This document shows positions 29,595 to 37,638 of a stretch of 64,000 nucleotides of DNA, in pieces. Below the pieces are notes generated by a model. The model was not told where the DNA came from and did no database searches. It was given only the letters and a program-made list of their open reading frames with translations. Made by a program: the position numbers and the translations under genes. Position 1 is the first letter of the stretch, and each line of letters starts with the position of its first letter. This stretch comes from an uncultured Bacilli bacterium (lineage in GTDB: Bacteria; Bacillota_I; Bacilli_A; RF39; UBA660): NCBI GenBank assembly GCA_944350385.1, contig CALVOV010000002.1:53909-117908 (forward strand), read 5' to 3'.

Positions 29595-29616
29595 AAAATA
29601 TGAAAGGAAGGTATCT

Positions 29617-29808
29617 ATGAAAGTAAAAGTAAATCAAGATTCTTGTATTGGTTGTGGAGCATGCGCTGCTGTTTGTGAAAATGTTTTTGAATTAAATGAC
29701 GAAGGGCTTTCACAAGCTAAAGTTACAGAAATAAACGAAAAAGATAGTCAAGATGTAAGAGATGCAGCTGATGCTTGTCCTACAGGTGCTATTGAAGTAG
29801 AAGAATAA
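29617..29808 (+). CDS. Ferredoxin, [4Fe-4S]
   Basis: The 63-codon-span protein (62-63 residues) is a monocluster ferredoxin: CIGCGACAAVC gives the cluster cysteines and CPTGAI the last ligand, as in Bacillus Fer. It carries electrons for unidentified partners. AAAGGAAGG lies 5 nt before the ATG, and the gene is monocistronic with its own promoter and terminator. Confidence 0.92.
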   Translation: MKVKVNQDSCIGCGACAAVCENVFELNDEGLSQAKVTEINEKDSQDVRDAADACPTGAIEVEE

Positions 29809-29816
29809 TAAAATTA

Positions 29817-29851
29817 AAATAACATGGCAATCTATACCATGTTATTTTTTT
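29817..29851. terminator. Bidirectional terminator between ferredoxin and rluB
   Basis: AATAACATGG and CCATGTTATT form a 10-bp stem with a 9-nt loop; T runs follow on the plus strand and A/T tracts on the other. Confidence 0.8.
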
Positions 29852-30555
29852 AAACTATAAACAATTGCTACTTCCTTAGGAGTTAATTTTCTATACTCAC
29901 CAGATTGTAAATTAGCTAAAGTAAAAATACCAATTCTTTCTCTTTTTAATTTATCAACTAATATCCCAACAGACTCAAACATTCGCTTAACCTGATGGTT
30001 CTTACCTTCATGAATAATAATTTCTACTATTGATGTATTTTTACTAGCATCAATTTTTTTTAATTTTACTCTTTGTGGAACAACTAAAGTACCATCCAAA
30101 TTAATACCTTTTTTTAACTTATTTATTTGATCAACAGTAATAATACCATTCAATTTGGCAACATAGACCTTTTCTATCTTGTTATTTGGATGCATCATTA
30201 TATTAGCAAATTCTCCATCATTAGTTAATAAAATAGCACCTGTAGTATCATAATCTAATCTACCAACAGGATATATTCTAGCATCAGTATCAATATAATC
30301 AAGAACAGTTTTTCTACTTTTTTCATCATTAGTAGTAGTAATAACACCTCTAGGTTTATTTAATAAATAATATTCTTTATTTTCTTTAACTATTGGTTTA
30401 CCATTAACAAGTACTTCATCTTTTTCAGAAATCTTAGTTCCTAAAGAAGTAATTACTTTTCCATTTACTTGTACTTTACCAGCTACTATTAAATCTTCAG
30501 CTTTTCTTCTAGATGCTATACCTGCTTGAGCAATTATTTTTTGTAATCTTTCCAT
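29842..30555 (-). CDS. rluB: Ribosomal large subunit pseudouridine synthase, RluB type
   Basis: The 237-residue protein has an N-terminal S4 domain (ERLQKIIAQAGIASRRKAEDLI) and an RsuA/RluB catalytic domain with GRLDYDTTGAILLTNDG, where the Asp is the catalytic base, and KVYVAKLNG. It modifies 23S rRNA in helix 89 region. In B. subtilis rluB (ypuL) sits near scpAB; those are not in the window. GGCGGTG precedes the ATG. Confidence 0.93.
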   Translation of the reverse strand: MERLQKIIAQAGIASRRKAEDLIVAGKVQVNGKVITSLGTKISEKDEVLVNGKPIVKENKEYYLLNKPRGVITTTNDEKSRKTVLDYIDTDARIYPVGRLDYDTTGAILLTNDGEFANIMMHPNNKIEKVYVAKLNGIITVDQINKLKKGINLDGTLVVPQRVKLKKIDASKNTSIVEIIIHEGKNHQVKRMFESVGILVDKLKRERIGIFTLANLQSGEYRKLTPKEVAIVYSLKK

Positions 30556-30613
30556 TTTTTCACCGCCTTTTTCTGCCTGTTAATTATATCATATAATTTT
30601 ATTAATTAAAAGC

Positions 30614-30640
30614 ACAATTACTTTGATTTTTCATAATATA
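30614..30640 (+). promoter_or_regulatory. SigK-like mother-cell promoter of the Tyr-rich small protein gene
   Basis: AC (30614-30615), a 16-nt spacer and CATAATATA (30632-30640) repeat the pattern found before the YjcZ-like gene at 7770. Confidence 0.5.
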
Positions 30641-30660
30641 CAATAAAAGGAGTTGATAAA

Positions 30661-30879
30661 ATGTATCCTTATAATAATATAAGAAATGATTTAGTATACA
30701 ATCAAGGTAATGATGAAAGATTTTTCTTGGCCCCATTTATAGTCGGAGGCCTTGCAGGAACTGCTTTAGGTTATGGTATAGCTAACAATAATCAAATTAA
30801 TAATCAAGGTTATTATCCACCTGTTTATTATCCATATCCTATGTATGTATATCCTAGTCAAAATACCTATTATTTTTAA
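30661..30879 (+). CDS. Small Tyr/Pro-rich membrane protein, probable spore coat or sporulation protein
   Basis: The 72-residue protein has a central membrane segment (FFLAPFIVGGLAGTALGYGIA) and a Tyr/Pro/Asn-rich C-terminus (YYPPVYYPYPMYVYPSQ). Such Tyr-rich tails are common in coat and cortex-associated small proteins. AAAGGAG lies 9 nt before the ATG. The SigK-like promoter supports mother-cell expression. No catalytic motif is seen. Confidence 0.6.
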   Translation: MYPYNNIRNDLVYNQGNDERFFLAPFIVGGLAGTALGYGIANNNQINNQGYYPPVYYPYPMYVYPSQNTYYF

Positions 30880-30881
30880 AA

Positions 30882-30910
30882 AAAATAATGACCTAGTCAT
30901 TATTTTATTT
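30882..30910. terminator. Bidirectional terminator between 30661 and 30900 genes
   Basis: AAATAATGAC-cta-GTCATTATTT with T-rich flanks on both strands. Confidence 0.7.
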
Positions 30911-31208
30911 CATCAATATATTTTTTTAATTGTTTTGAGTTTGAGCCTAAAATAATTTTTAATTGATTATCAATTTCAACAATACCCTTAGCTCCTAATT
31001 TTTGAATTCCATCCTTATTAGCTTTTGAAACATCTTTTAATGTTACCTTAAATCTAGACATATTAGTTTCTGTACTAACAATATTATCTTTACCGCCTAA
31101 TAATTCTACTAATCTATTAAAATCTAGCTCCGCATCCTTCTTTGTAGCTTTAAGTACAGCTAATAAGATAATTACTAATACTAAAACAATAATAATATAT
31201 TTAATCAT
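30900..31208 (-). CDS. Membrane-anchored PTS EIIB-like domain lacking the phosphocysteine
   Basis: The 102-residue protein has an N-terminal membrane helix (about 2-20) and then a glucose-type EIIB fold: LVELLGGKDNIVSTETNMSR, FKVTLKD, LGAKGIVEIDNQLKIILGS. In active EIIB the motif reads DxCxTRLR; here it is ETNMSRFK, with Asn49 in place of the phosphorylated Cys. It therefore cannot transfer phosphate as EIIB does. No EIIA or EIIC gene is near. A regulatory or structural role is inferred. Confidence 0.75.
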   Translation of the reverse strand: MIKYIIIVLVLVIILLAVLKATKKDAELDFNRLVELLGGKDNIVSTETNMSRFKVTLKDVSKANKDGIQKLGAKGIVEIDNQLKIILGSNSKQLKKYIDEIK

Positions 31209-31261
31209 TTTATCACCAACTTAATTATACATTATCTAAATGATAAATACTAGAATTTATT

Positions 31262-32587
31262 TTAACTAGCAACATCATTTCCAACAAAAGTATCTTTTTG
31301 AACAAGGTCTAGACCTTGTTCCTCTTTATTAATATTTTGTAAGTTAATTTTAAAACCAGAATTAGTTTCAATATGATTTTGTTCTAAAGAAACATTATTT
31401 TCATAATTATAATCTTTTACTTCTTTTTCATCATCTTTTGAAGTTTTGTCAATATCAATAAATTCATTATTTGTAGTTTTTTTATTTTTTTTATCCAGAT
31501 ATATTTTTGTTCCAACACCCGCAGTACCAGCAGTAGCAAGACCAGCAATTGGTGGAGTAAATGTACCAGCCAAACTTGTATTTTCTTCCATATAATTGGT
31601 AGAATCGGTTTGAATCGGTTTTAACATTGAAGACTTTTTAATGATGCTAGAAACTAAAGATCCTGCAGTAGTACTTGAAATACCAGGTATTGAATTTTTT
31701 ATAGTAGAAATAATATCTTCTTTATTACCAAAAGTATCTTTTACAGAAGTAGCAACTGCTTTTGGATTACCTAATGAAATAGATGAATCAACAGGCACCT
31801 TAGAAATTGTTGTATTACTTAAACCAGCACCAGTAAAGTCAGTTACGACATTGTTAGTAGTAGGAATTTCTTGTTCTTGAATAAAATCATCTTCTAAATC
31901 GACACTAGTATTAGTACTAATATTACTATCATTACTTTCTAGTGGAATATTTTCAACTTGTTCTTGTAAGGAAGAAACATTAGTAATAGGTGCTTCTATT
32001 TTCTGTTCTGTATTAGGAGAAAGTGATGCAGTTTCTAATGTTGGCACTTTTGTTGGTTTAACATTACTAGTATAAACAGATCTTCTAGCAACGCTAGGTG
32101 TCGATGATTGACTTTGAATATCATCTGGAGAAACATTCAATCTTGTATAATCATCATATAGAGTAATTTTATCAAGAAAGTTAACTAATTCAGAAGAGTC
32201 CATATCATTATTGTTATAAGCCTCTATTGCTTCTACAGTACCAGTAATATCAGTTTTTAAAGTTTCTAATAATTCTTTAATTTCAACTAAGTGAGGATTG
32301 ATTATATCATCTAAATGCTCAGGATCAGCATTAGGACTAGAAGGAATTTCTAAGTCGAAAAATAAATTATCTTCTCCTAAATGTCCTCCCTGAACAAACC
32401 CATTAAATCTAGGTAAATTTCTAAATTCAGAAAAAATAGTCTTATTATCATCACTAACTTCTTGAGCTTTAGTTATCAATTCATTCAACTTTTCAAGACC
32501 AGTTTCAACTTTATCTTTTTCACAATGTAAAATGCCAGATCCTAAGCTATGATTAATAAATCTTTTTTCAAATTCTGACTTAATCAT
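31262..32587 (-). CDS. Type VII-associated large protein with C-terminal membrane segment
   Basis: The 441-residue protein starts at ATG 32587, which overlaps the previous stop as ATGA; the TTG at 32596 lacks an SD. Residues 1-150 are helical and acidic, then follows a Ser/Thr/Asn-rich disordered region. At about residues 345-375, GLATAGTAGVGTKIYLDKKN matches the segment AAISTAAAAGIGAKAYMEHK near the end of the 33653-35959 protein, so both share a membrane-tail module. No enzyme motif is visible. It is the last gene of the WXG100 cluster. Confidence 0.55.
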   Translation of the reverse strand: MIKSEFEKRFINHSLGSGILHCEKDKVETGLEKLNELITKAQEVSDDNKTIFSEFRNLPRFNGFVQGGHLGEDNLFFDLEIPSSPNADPEHLDDIINPHLVEIKELLETLKTDITGTVEAIEAYNNNDMDSSELVNFLDKITLYDDYTRLNVSPDDIQSQSSTPSVARRSVYTSNVKPTKVPTLETASLSPNTEQKIEAPITNVSSLQEQVENIPLESNDSNISTNTSVDLEDDFIQEQEIPTTNNVVTDFTGAGLSNTTISKVPVDSSISLGNPKAVATSVKDTFGNKEDIISTIKNSIPGISSTTAGSLVSSIIKKSSMLKPIQTDSTNYMEENTSLAGTFTPPIAGLATAGTAGVGTKIYLDKKNKKTTNNEFIDIDKTSKDDEKEVKDYNYENNVSLEQNHIETNSGFKINLQNINKEEQGLDLVQKDTFVGNDVAS

Positions 32588-33213
32588 ATATCCCAACCAT
32601 CTCTTTCTCTATTCCATGTCTTTGCATTACCATAACTACTTTCATTTCCATAATAACGAATATAGTCTTTTTGCACTGCAACTTGAAAGTCATGAACAAA
32701 TTGAGACCTATCTCTAACTTCATCAACAAATTCCTGCATAGTTATCTTATAAGTTTTAATCTTATCTATTATTTCATCAATTCTTAATTCAAAGTTCATT
32801 TTATCTACACTTAAACAATTAGCGCCCAATTTTTCTTTTAATACTTCTAAATCACCATAGATACCATTAAATTTTTCAATTAAATCCTCATATTTATCGC
32901 ATTTGGTATTAACATCTGTAACACTGATTGCTTTACTATCTAAATCAGCTTCGTTTGGTTTTGCCTCTTCTTCACGTAATTTTTGAAAAGCATATTGTCC
33001 AGCTTCACCACTACCCGCAAATTTATCTTTAAGTACTGCTATTCCATCCCATCCTTTTACAACCCAATACCACTCACTTACATAGTCATCATATTTTTTT
33101 TTCATATCTGAAATCAACACTCTCTTACTATCAGCATCTCTTACATATTTTTGATATCTATCATCATGTAATAGTTCTTGGTTATTAGAACTATAAGCAC
33201 CATTCATTGACAT
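32584..33213 (-). CDS. Helical WXG-related protein of the type VII-like cluster
   Basis: The 209-residue soluble protein is predicted all-helical with Trp pairs and a Gly (WYWVVKGWDGIAVLKDKF), reminiscent of long WXG100/LXG-type helical hairpins. It carries no signal peptide. ATG 33213 is chosen with GGGGTG 5 nt upstream; ATG 33216 leaves too little space. It is coupled to the next gene by ATGA. A secreted or chaperone role is inferred from context. Confidence 0.5.
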   Translation of the reverse strand: MSMNGAYSSNNQELLHDDRYQKYVRDADSKRVLISDMKKKYDDYVSEWYWVVKGWDGIAVLKDKFAGSGEAGQYAFQKLREEEAKPNEADLDSKAISVTDVNTKCDKYEDLIEKFNGIYGDLEVLKEKLGANCLSVDKMNFELRIDEIIDKIKTYKITMQEFVDEVRDRSQFVHDFQVAVQKDYIRYYGNESSYGNAKTWNRERDGWDI

Positions 33214-33283
33214 CATATCACCCCTATCATAAATACAATTTTACTTTATTATCAACAAAAGAACAAGTGTTTATAAAAAATTA

Positions 33284-33313
33284 ATAAAAAAAGAAGATTA
33301 TTGATAATCTTCT
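33284..33313 (-). terminator. Terminator of the upstream part of the WXG100 cluster
   Basis: On the minus strand, AGAAGATT-atcaat-AATCTTCT is followed by seven T. It overlaps the DUF4176 stop, separating the cluster into two transcription units. Confidence 0.75.
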
Positions 33314-33642
33314 GGCTTAGCTTCTTCAAATTTCTTTTTATAGATTTCATATCCACCATTAAGAATCTTAGACAACTCTTTTTGTTTATCAGTTTCATAA
33401 CCAATAAAAAGTATTTTATCAATTTGATCATGATTAAAAGCATTAATTGTATTGGCTTCTAAAACGCCTTCTGGATAAGGACAACCCCCATATTCATACA
33501 TTTTTTGAGTTGGTTTTACCTCTTTTCCTTCCTTGTTTATTTCTGTTCCGGTTGGAAAAATACAATAACTTGTAATCATTAATTCTTTTTTCGCACCCTT
33601 TAATAATACGACAGTTCCTATTGGTAAAAATCTTTCTTTCAT
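33298..33642 (-). CDS. DUF4176 family protein
   Basis: The 114-residue protein matches the DUF4176 pattern: FLPIGTVVLLKGAKKELMIT near the start, YGGCPYPEGV and FNHDQIDKILFIGYETDKQ. This family is frequent in type VII secretion loci of Bacillota beside WXG100 and LXG genes; its function is not known. The ATG 33642 has AGGAGG 6 nt upstream. Its start region lies just beyond the large 33653 gene's stop. Confidence 0.8.
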   Translation of the reverse strand: MKERFLPIGTVVLLKGAKKELMITSYCIFPTGTEINKEGKEVKPTQKMYEYGGCPYPEGVLEANTINAFNHDQIDKILFIGYETDKQKELSKILNGGYEIYKKKFEEAKPEDYQ

Positions 33643-33652
33643 TCTATACCTC

Positions 33653-35959
33653 CTATTGTACACTTTCTAGTTCCGAACTATTAACAGCTTCATATTTTTG
33701 AATAATTGAGTCAGCACTATAAGAATCATCAACATCATCATCTAATGTTTGCTCTTTCTCTGTGCCATAATCTATTTTTATATCATCATCATTCCCATTC
33801 CACTCTTCTGTGTAGAAACCATTGTTTTCTTCACCTTCAGAAAATTCTTCATCATCATTTTTAGAATTTTCTTTATGCTCCATATAAGCTTTAGCACCAA
33901 TTCCTGCAGCAGCGGCAGTTGAAATAGCAGCAGCAGTTGGAATAACCATGTTAGTGCCAGAACTACTTTGTTGAATAGAATCTGGAGTTGTAGGAATTTT
34001 AATTGTTTGATTTCCAAATGAAGAAGTACTTGTAACGGAAGAAGCAAGCTTTCCAGCACCAACTGAACTATTGCCAGTATCAATAACTGCTTCTTGTCCA
34101 GTTGGATTTGCATCTGTAGTAGTACCAGCAAATGAGAAACCTCCTTCACTATATCCACCACCCGAATGGCTTGTTCCACTACTTGAAGTAGATGTAGTAC
34201 TTTGGATAGGAGTATTTACATTACTATCATTGCTATCATAACTATTGTTATCACTATTAATATCATTGCCATTACTTATTCCACTATTATTATCTGTAGA
34301 AGGTGTACTATTATCATAATTAGTAGATGGGATACTATTGTTAGTAAAATCATTGGTATTTGTACTAGTATTACTACTATTACCAGTATTAGTATTCAAA
34401 CTAGGATTTGGATTTGAAACACTGCTAACATCAGAAACATGAGAAGGAGTGGCAGTTGAAGATGGGGTGTACGAACTTGATCCACCACCACTAGAATTTA
34501 CACGATAAGAAACATTTCCTTGTTGTCCTGAAGAGCTTGCAGAATGTTCTCCAGAAGAAGGAGTAGTAGCCAAATTATTATTAACTGACTCTACATTTTC
34601 AGGAACTGGATCAGGAACTGGATCAGGAACTGAAAAATCTCTTTCTGGTAATGAAAATTTAGAACTTTCAGTCGCAAAATCAGATTGAGTTATCTCATTA
34701 GAAACAATTGGAGTAGTTACTAGTGCAGCAGAAACAGCATTACCAACAACTGGATTTGCAGCTGCTATACCTATTGCACCATTAACAAATTTAGAATTTG
34801 CAGCTGCTTTTACAACGCCACCAGCCTTTGAAATAACTTTTGTGGCTGGTGAAACAACAGTTTTTCCTAATTGAACAGTATCTTTAGCAACATTTCCAAC
34901 ATAATTAGTAGTACCCTTTACAACACCATTATTAGTAATCTTCTGTACTACACCATTGCCTTTAACCTTATCCATAACTTTTGTAGCTTTAGTACCTAAA
35001 GCGTTAATAGCATCATCACTAAAATTCTTAGCACCACTTTCTATAGCATCTGTAGCAGCATTCTTATATAAAGTGTTAGTCATTCTAGCTGCTTTACCAT
35101 CAGCACCCATAGCAATAGCTTTTTGTCCACCATTTTGTACTACATCATCCATAGCATTTGCTTGTATTTTATCACCTATTCTACCAGCTAAATATGCTGT
35201 TCCACCTTGAATAGCTCCTTGCTTAATTCCTTGAACAAAAGCAGCATTAAATGATTTTCCTTGTTGCAAACCTGTTTCTGTTCCTGAACCTAAACCACCA
35301 ACAGCAGCTACTGCAACATTTGCTGTAGTACTACTAATGCCAGCAACTCCACCAGTAGCAGCAGCTAATGCAATATATCCAGCAGCAACTCCTATGCCTT
35401 TAAAAAAATTAGCACCAGTACTATTTGGTGACATAGAACTATATTTTCCAAGCCAAGTATCAGATCCATTTATATACTCTGAAAAAAATCCACCTACGCC
35501 ATCTTGTTTTACAAATTCAGCACAACTATCTTGAAAATCTTGTGAAAATAGCCCACCAGCAAAACCAACTAGACTAACACCAGCATCAACTATATTTTCT
35601 CCTACAGTAGCAACACCTTCTAATAATTTAGTAACACCCATGCCTAATGTTGCAAAAACTTTCTTATACCATGGAGAATCCCTATATTCTTCTATTTCTT
35701 TTGCTTTATTAGAGATTGCATTATATAATTCTTCAATATAGTCAATATATTGTCCAGGAATGCTTTGAATATTTTGTCGTTCTTCCATACAATCAATCCA
35801 TTGAATGCCACGAGCAGCAGCTAAAGATGTAAAGCCTGCTGTAATAGCAGCTTCTGTACCATTAAGCGCTTGTTCTGCACTTTTTAGTAAGTCCTTAGAA
35901 GCATTAATCTTTTCATCATCGTATTTTATACTACCGAATTTACCTTCATATTGTGCCAT
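33653..35959 (-). CDS. Large type VII secretion substrate-like protein (LXG/WXG-type N-terminus, low-complexity middle)
   Basis: The 768-residue protein begins with a WXG100-like helical hairpin (about 1-100, with Trp at GIQWIDCMEE and a PWYKK motif). Residues 110-280 are Ala/Gly-rich and hydrophobic (VAAGYIALAAATGGVAGISS), typical of polymorphic-toxin translocation regions. Residues 430-600 are Ser/Asn/Thr-rich, with the repeat PDPVPDPVP. A membrane-like segment (about 685-705) and an acidic tail follow. No C-terminal toxin or peptidase domain is visible, so a toxin role is not supported. AGGAGG lies 8 nt before the ATG. Confidence 0.65.
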   Translation of the reverse strand: MAQYEGKFGSIKYDDEKINASKDLLKSAEQALNGTEAAITAGFTSLAAARGIQWIDCMEERQNIQSIPGQYIDYIEELYNAISNKAKEIEEYRDSPWYKKVFATLGMGVTKLLEGVATVGENIVDAGVSLVGFAGGLFSQDFQDSCAEFVKQDGVGGFFSEYINGSDTWLGKYSSMSPNSTGANFFKGIGVAAGYIALAAATGGVAGISSTTANVAVAAVGGLGSGTETGLQQGKSFNAAFVQGIKQGAIQGGTAYLAGRIGDKIQANAMDDVVQNGGQKAIAMGADGKAARMTNTLYKNAATDAIESGAKNFSDDAINALGTKATKVMDKVKGNGVVQKITNNGVVKGTTNYVGNVAKDTVQLGKTVVSPATKVISKAGGVVKAAANSKFVNGAIGIAAANPVVGNAVSAALVTTPIVSNEITQSDFATESSKFSLPERDFSVPDPVPDPVPENVESVNNNLATTPSSGEHSASSSGQQGNVSYRVNSSGGGSSSYTPSSTATPSHVSDVSSVSNPNPSLNTNTGNSSNTSTNTNDFTNNSIPSTNYDNSTPSTDNNSGISNGNDINSDNNSYDSNDSNVNTPIQSTTSTSSSGTSHSGGGYSEGGFSFAGTTTDANPTGQEAVIDTGNSSVGAGKLASSVTSTSSFGNQTIKIPTTPDSIQQSSSGTNMVIPTAAAISTAAAAGIGAKAYMEHKENSKNDDEEFSEGEENNGFYTEEWNGNDDDIKIDYGTEKEQTLDDDVDDSYSADSIIQKYEAVNSSELESVQ

Positions 35960-35977
35960 TTATTGATACCTCCTATT

Positions 35978-36304
35978 TTAATTTTTTGCTTGTTCTGCAT
36001 TATAAGCAGCCAATTCCTCAGATTGAGAATAATAAATAGAATTAGCTGCATTTACAACAGAAATGGTAAAGTCATTAATTTTCTGTTTAGTATCTTCTAA
36101 AGACATTTTTATTTGTTCATAACTATCTTCCATTGTTTGGCCTTCAACTCTTAACGCGTCGCCACCTGCATAACTTTTAGCTTCTTCTATTTTATTAGCA
36201 GCAGTAATGAAATCTTCAACAGCAGCATCAATTTGGTCACATGCACTTTTAATTGCAGCAACATCAATCATTTGATTAGCATTTGTTATTCCATATAAAG
36301 CCAT
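35978..36304 (-). CDS. WXG100-like small helical protein 3
   Basis: The 108-residue protein is predicted as a helical hairpin: a first helix IDVAAIKSACDQIDAAVEDF, a turn near KSYAGGDALR and a second helix. The canonical Trp-X-Gly is replaced by the Gly-Gly turn. It ends in YNAEQAKN. It sits between the WXG100 gene 2 and the large substrate-like gene, so it likely forms a secreted or chaperone pair with one of them. AAGGTGG precedes the ATG by 4 nt. Confidence 0.65.
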   Translation of the reverse strand: MALYGITNANQMIDVAAIKSACDQIDAAVEDFITAANKIEEAKSYAGGDALRVEGQTMEDSYEQIKMSLEDTKQKINDFTISVVNAANSIYYSQSEELAAYNAEQAKN

Positions 36305-36335
36305 AAATCCACCTTCTCTTTCTTTATACTAATGC

Positions 36336-36390
36336 ATAGTAAATAGAGAAAATTTTTTCTCTATTTACTATACATTGCATAAGCAATGTA
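36336..36390. other. Twin stem-loops between WXG100-like genes
   Basis: A 15-bp stem (AGTAAATAGAGAAAA paired with TTTTCTCTATTTACT, 36338-36369) is followed by TACATTGC / GCAATGTA (36371-36390). No free T run follows on the minus strand, so an mRNA processing or stabilising element is more likely than a terminator. Confidence 0.5.
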
Positions 36391-36395
36391 TATTT

Positions 36396-36668
36396 CTATT
36401 GACCACTATATTTTAATGCTTTTTCTACAGCCATTCTTAAGTTAGTTGCACTTTGCTTCATATCTGCCATAGCTGCTGGAACATCATTACTATAGTAAGT
36501 TTCCCAATTATTTCTTACTTCTTCTGACCAAGTTGTTTCAATTCCATCTGGAATATTTCTTTTAATAGCAGCATCTAATACTTCCATACTACTTTCGATA
36601 TTACTTACGATACTATCGATTTGTGCTGCATCTTGTGTAGCTGCTCCTGGAGTAATTGTAATATTCAT
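36396..36668 (-). CDS. WXG100 family protein 2
   Basis: The 90-residue protein has the WXG100 build: two helices around a central Trp motif (TTWSEEVRNNWETYY), starting with ATQDAAQIDSIVSNIESSME. The Gly of WXG is replaced. Members form helical-hairpin dimers exported by EssC-type ATPases; no essC lies in the window. AAAGGTG precedes ATG 36668 at a long spacing. Confidence 0.7.
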   Translation of the reverse strand: MNITITPGAATQDAAQIDSIVSNIESSMEVLDAAIKRNIPDGIETTWSEEVRNNWETYYSNDVPAAMADMKQSATNLRMAVEKALKYSGQ

Positions 36669-36702
36669 TATTTAATCAACACCTTTCTTAATATTAATAA
36701 TT

Positions 36703-36990
36703 CTACTTCATTCCACTTGATAAATCGCTTATCATTTGAGAGAATGATTGTTTTTGTAGACCCATATATTCCTCAGCATCATCAATTGTTTGAGCTACTT
36801 TATTAAAAGTATCCTCTTTAGCTTGGAATTTGTTTAATAAATCAGTAGCAGGATCTCCTTGAATATCTCCACTTGTAATTTCTGTAATTAAACTTTTTAA
36901 TCTTGCATAATCTCTTTTGAAATCTTCACCAGCTGTTTCTAATGCATTTTTTAAATCGCTTAATGCGGCTTCATCTACATGAATTGCCAT
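36703..36990 (-). CDS. WXG100-like protein 1
   Basis: The 95-residue helical protein opens the cluster: MAIHVDEAALSDLKNAL, a turn region GDIQGDPATDLLNKF and a second helix ending SFSQMISDLSSGMK. The central Trp is lost. ATG 36990 has AGGAGGTG 6 nt upstream; ATG 36999 overlaps it. Strong promoter and SD suggest high expression, as usual for secreted WXG100 proteins. Confidence 0.65.
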   Translation of the reverse strand: MAIHVDEAALSDLKNALETAGEDFKRDYARLKSLITEITSGDIQGDPATDLLNKFQAKEDTFNKVAQTIDDAEEYMGLQKQSFSQMISDLSSGMK

Positions 36991-37059
36991 TTGTTTCACC
37001 TCCTATAGTTATTAAGAATAATGTGTTCCCAAATTCCGAACCCTTATCCTTATAAATTA

Positions 37060-37088
37060 ATTATATAGTTTTGAACAAAAGATTGCAA
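37060..37088 (-). promoter_or_regulatory. SigA-type promoter of the WXG100 cluster
   Basis: TTGCAA (37083-37088), 17-nt spacer and TATAAT (37060-37065) on the minus strand, 70 nt before the first gene. Confidence 0.85.
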
Positions 37089-37200
37089 GACTTTTATTTT
37101 TTTATCATTTTATACAATTTTTCACGTAAGCTAAAGTAGACATTTATAAACACATAATTTATAGTTTTTGAATAATTTATTATAGAAAGGAGATATGTTT

Positions 37201-37605
37201 ATGTGTTCTGAAGAAAGAAAAAATTGTGGTTGCATAGGAGAAATTCTAAAAAAGATTCTTCTTTTACAAAAAAGGGACTATGATAATGATAACTTTATAG
37301 GATGCGATAAACCTTTTTTAGGACCAGTTTTAACTAGCGTTTGCTATAACACTAGACCTATTCAATTATATAATTGTTCTACTGGTACTCCTTGGAGTTT
37401 TTCATATACATTAAGTGATGGCACAACTGGAACTTCTGATACATTTAGAATTGAATCTTTAGATGATTGTTGCTGCACATGTCGATTACTATATACAAAT
37501 ACTGATACAAATACGTTAGCAAACACTGGAGAATATTGTACTATTGACTTAAATTGCTGCGGTGCTATAAGGTGTCTTCCTGATACTTCTATTGATTTAT
37601 GCTAA
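37201..37605 (+). CDS. CotY/CotZ-like spore coat protein
   Basis: The 134-residue Cys-rich protein (about 14 Cys) follows the CotY/CotZ pattern: CGCIGEILKKILLLQKRD near the start, a Cys-flanked middle and the C-terminal DCCCTCRLLYTN...CTIDLNCCGAIRCL, matching the family CATLRLL...CITVDLNCFCAIQCL. CotZ assembles the spore outermost crust by disulphide crosslinks. ATG 37201 has AAAGGAG 8 nt upstream; ATG 37195 is too close. CATAATTTA at 37153-37161 looks like a SigK -10, but no AC lies at the right spacing. Confidence 0.75.
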   Translation: MCSEERKNCGCIGEILKKILLLQKRDYDNDNFIGCDKPFLGPVLTSVCYNTRPIQLYNCSTGTPWSFSYTLSDGTTGTSDTFRIESLDDCCCTCRLLYTNTDTNTLANTGEYCTIDLNCCGAIRCLPDTSIDLC

Positions 37606-37610
37606 TAATA

Positions 37611-37638
37611 AAAATAAGAACATTGTTCTTATTTTTTT
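37611..37638. terminator. Bidirectional terminator between CotZ-like gene and 37629 gene
   Basis: AAATAAGAAC-att-GTTCTTATTT is followed by T runs on the plus strand. Confidence 0.8.

Noticed and set aside
33653..35959. Polymorphic toxin of type VII secretion
   Set aside because: The C-terminus is acidic and low in complexity, with no toxin domain and no immunity gene behind it.
37153..37161. SigK -10 before the CotZ-like gene
   Set aside because: CATAATTTA fits, but there is no AC at 16-17 nt upstream.
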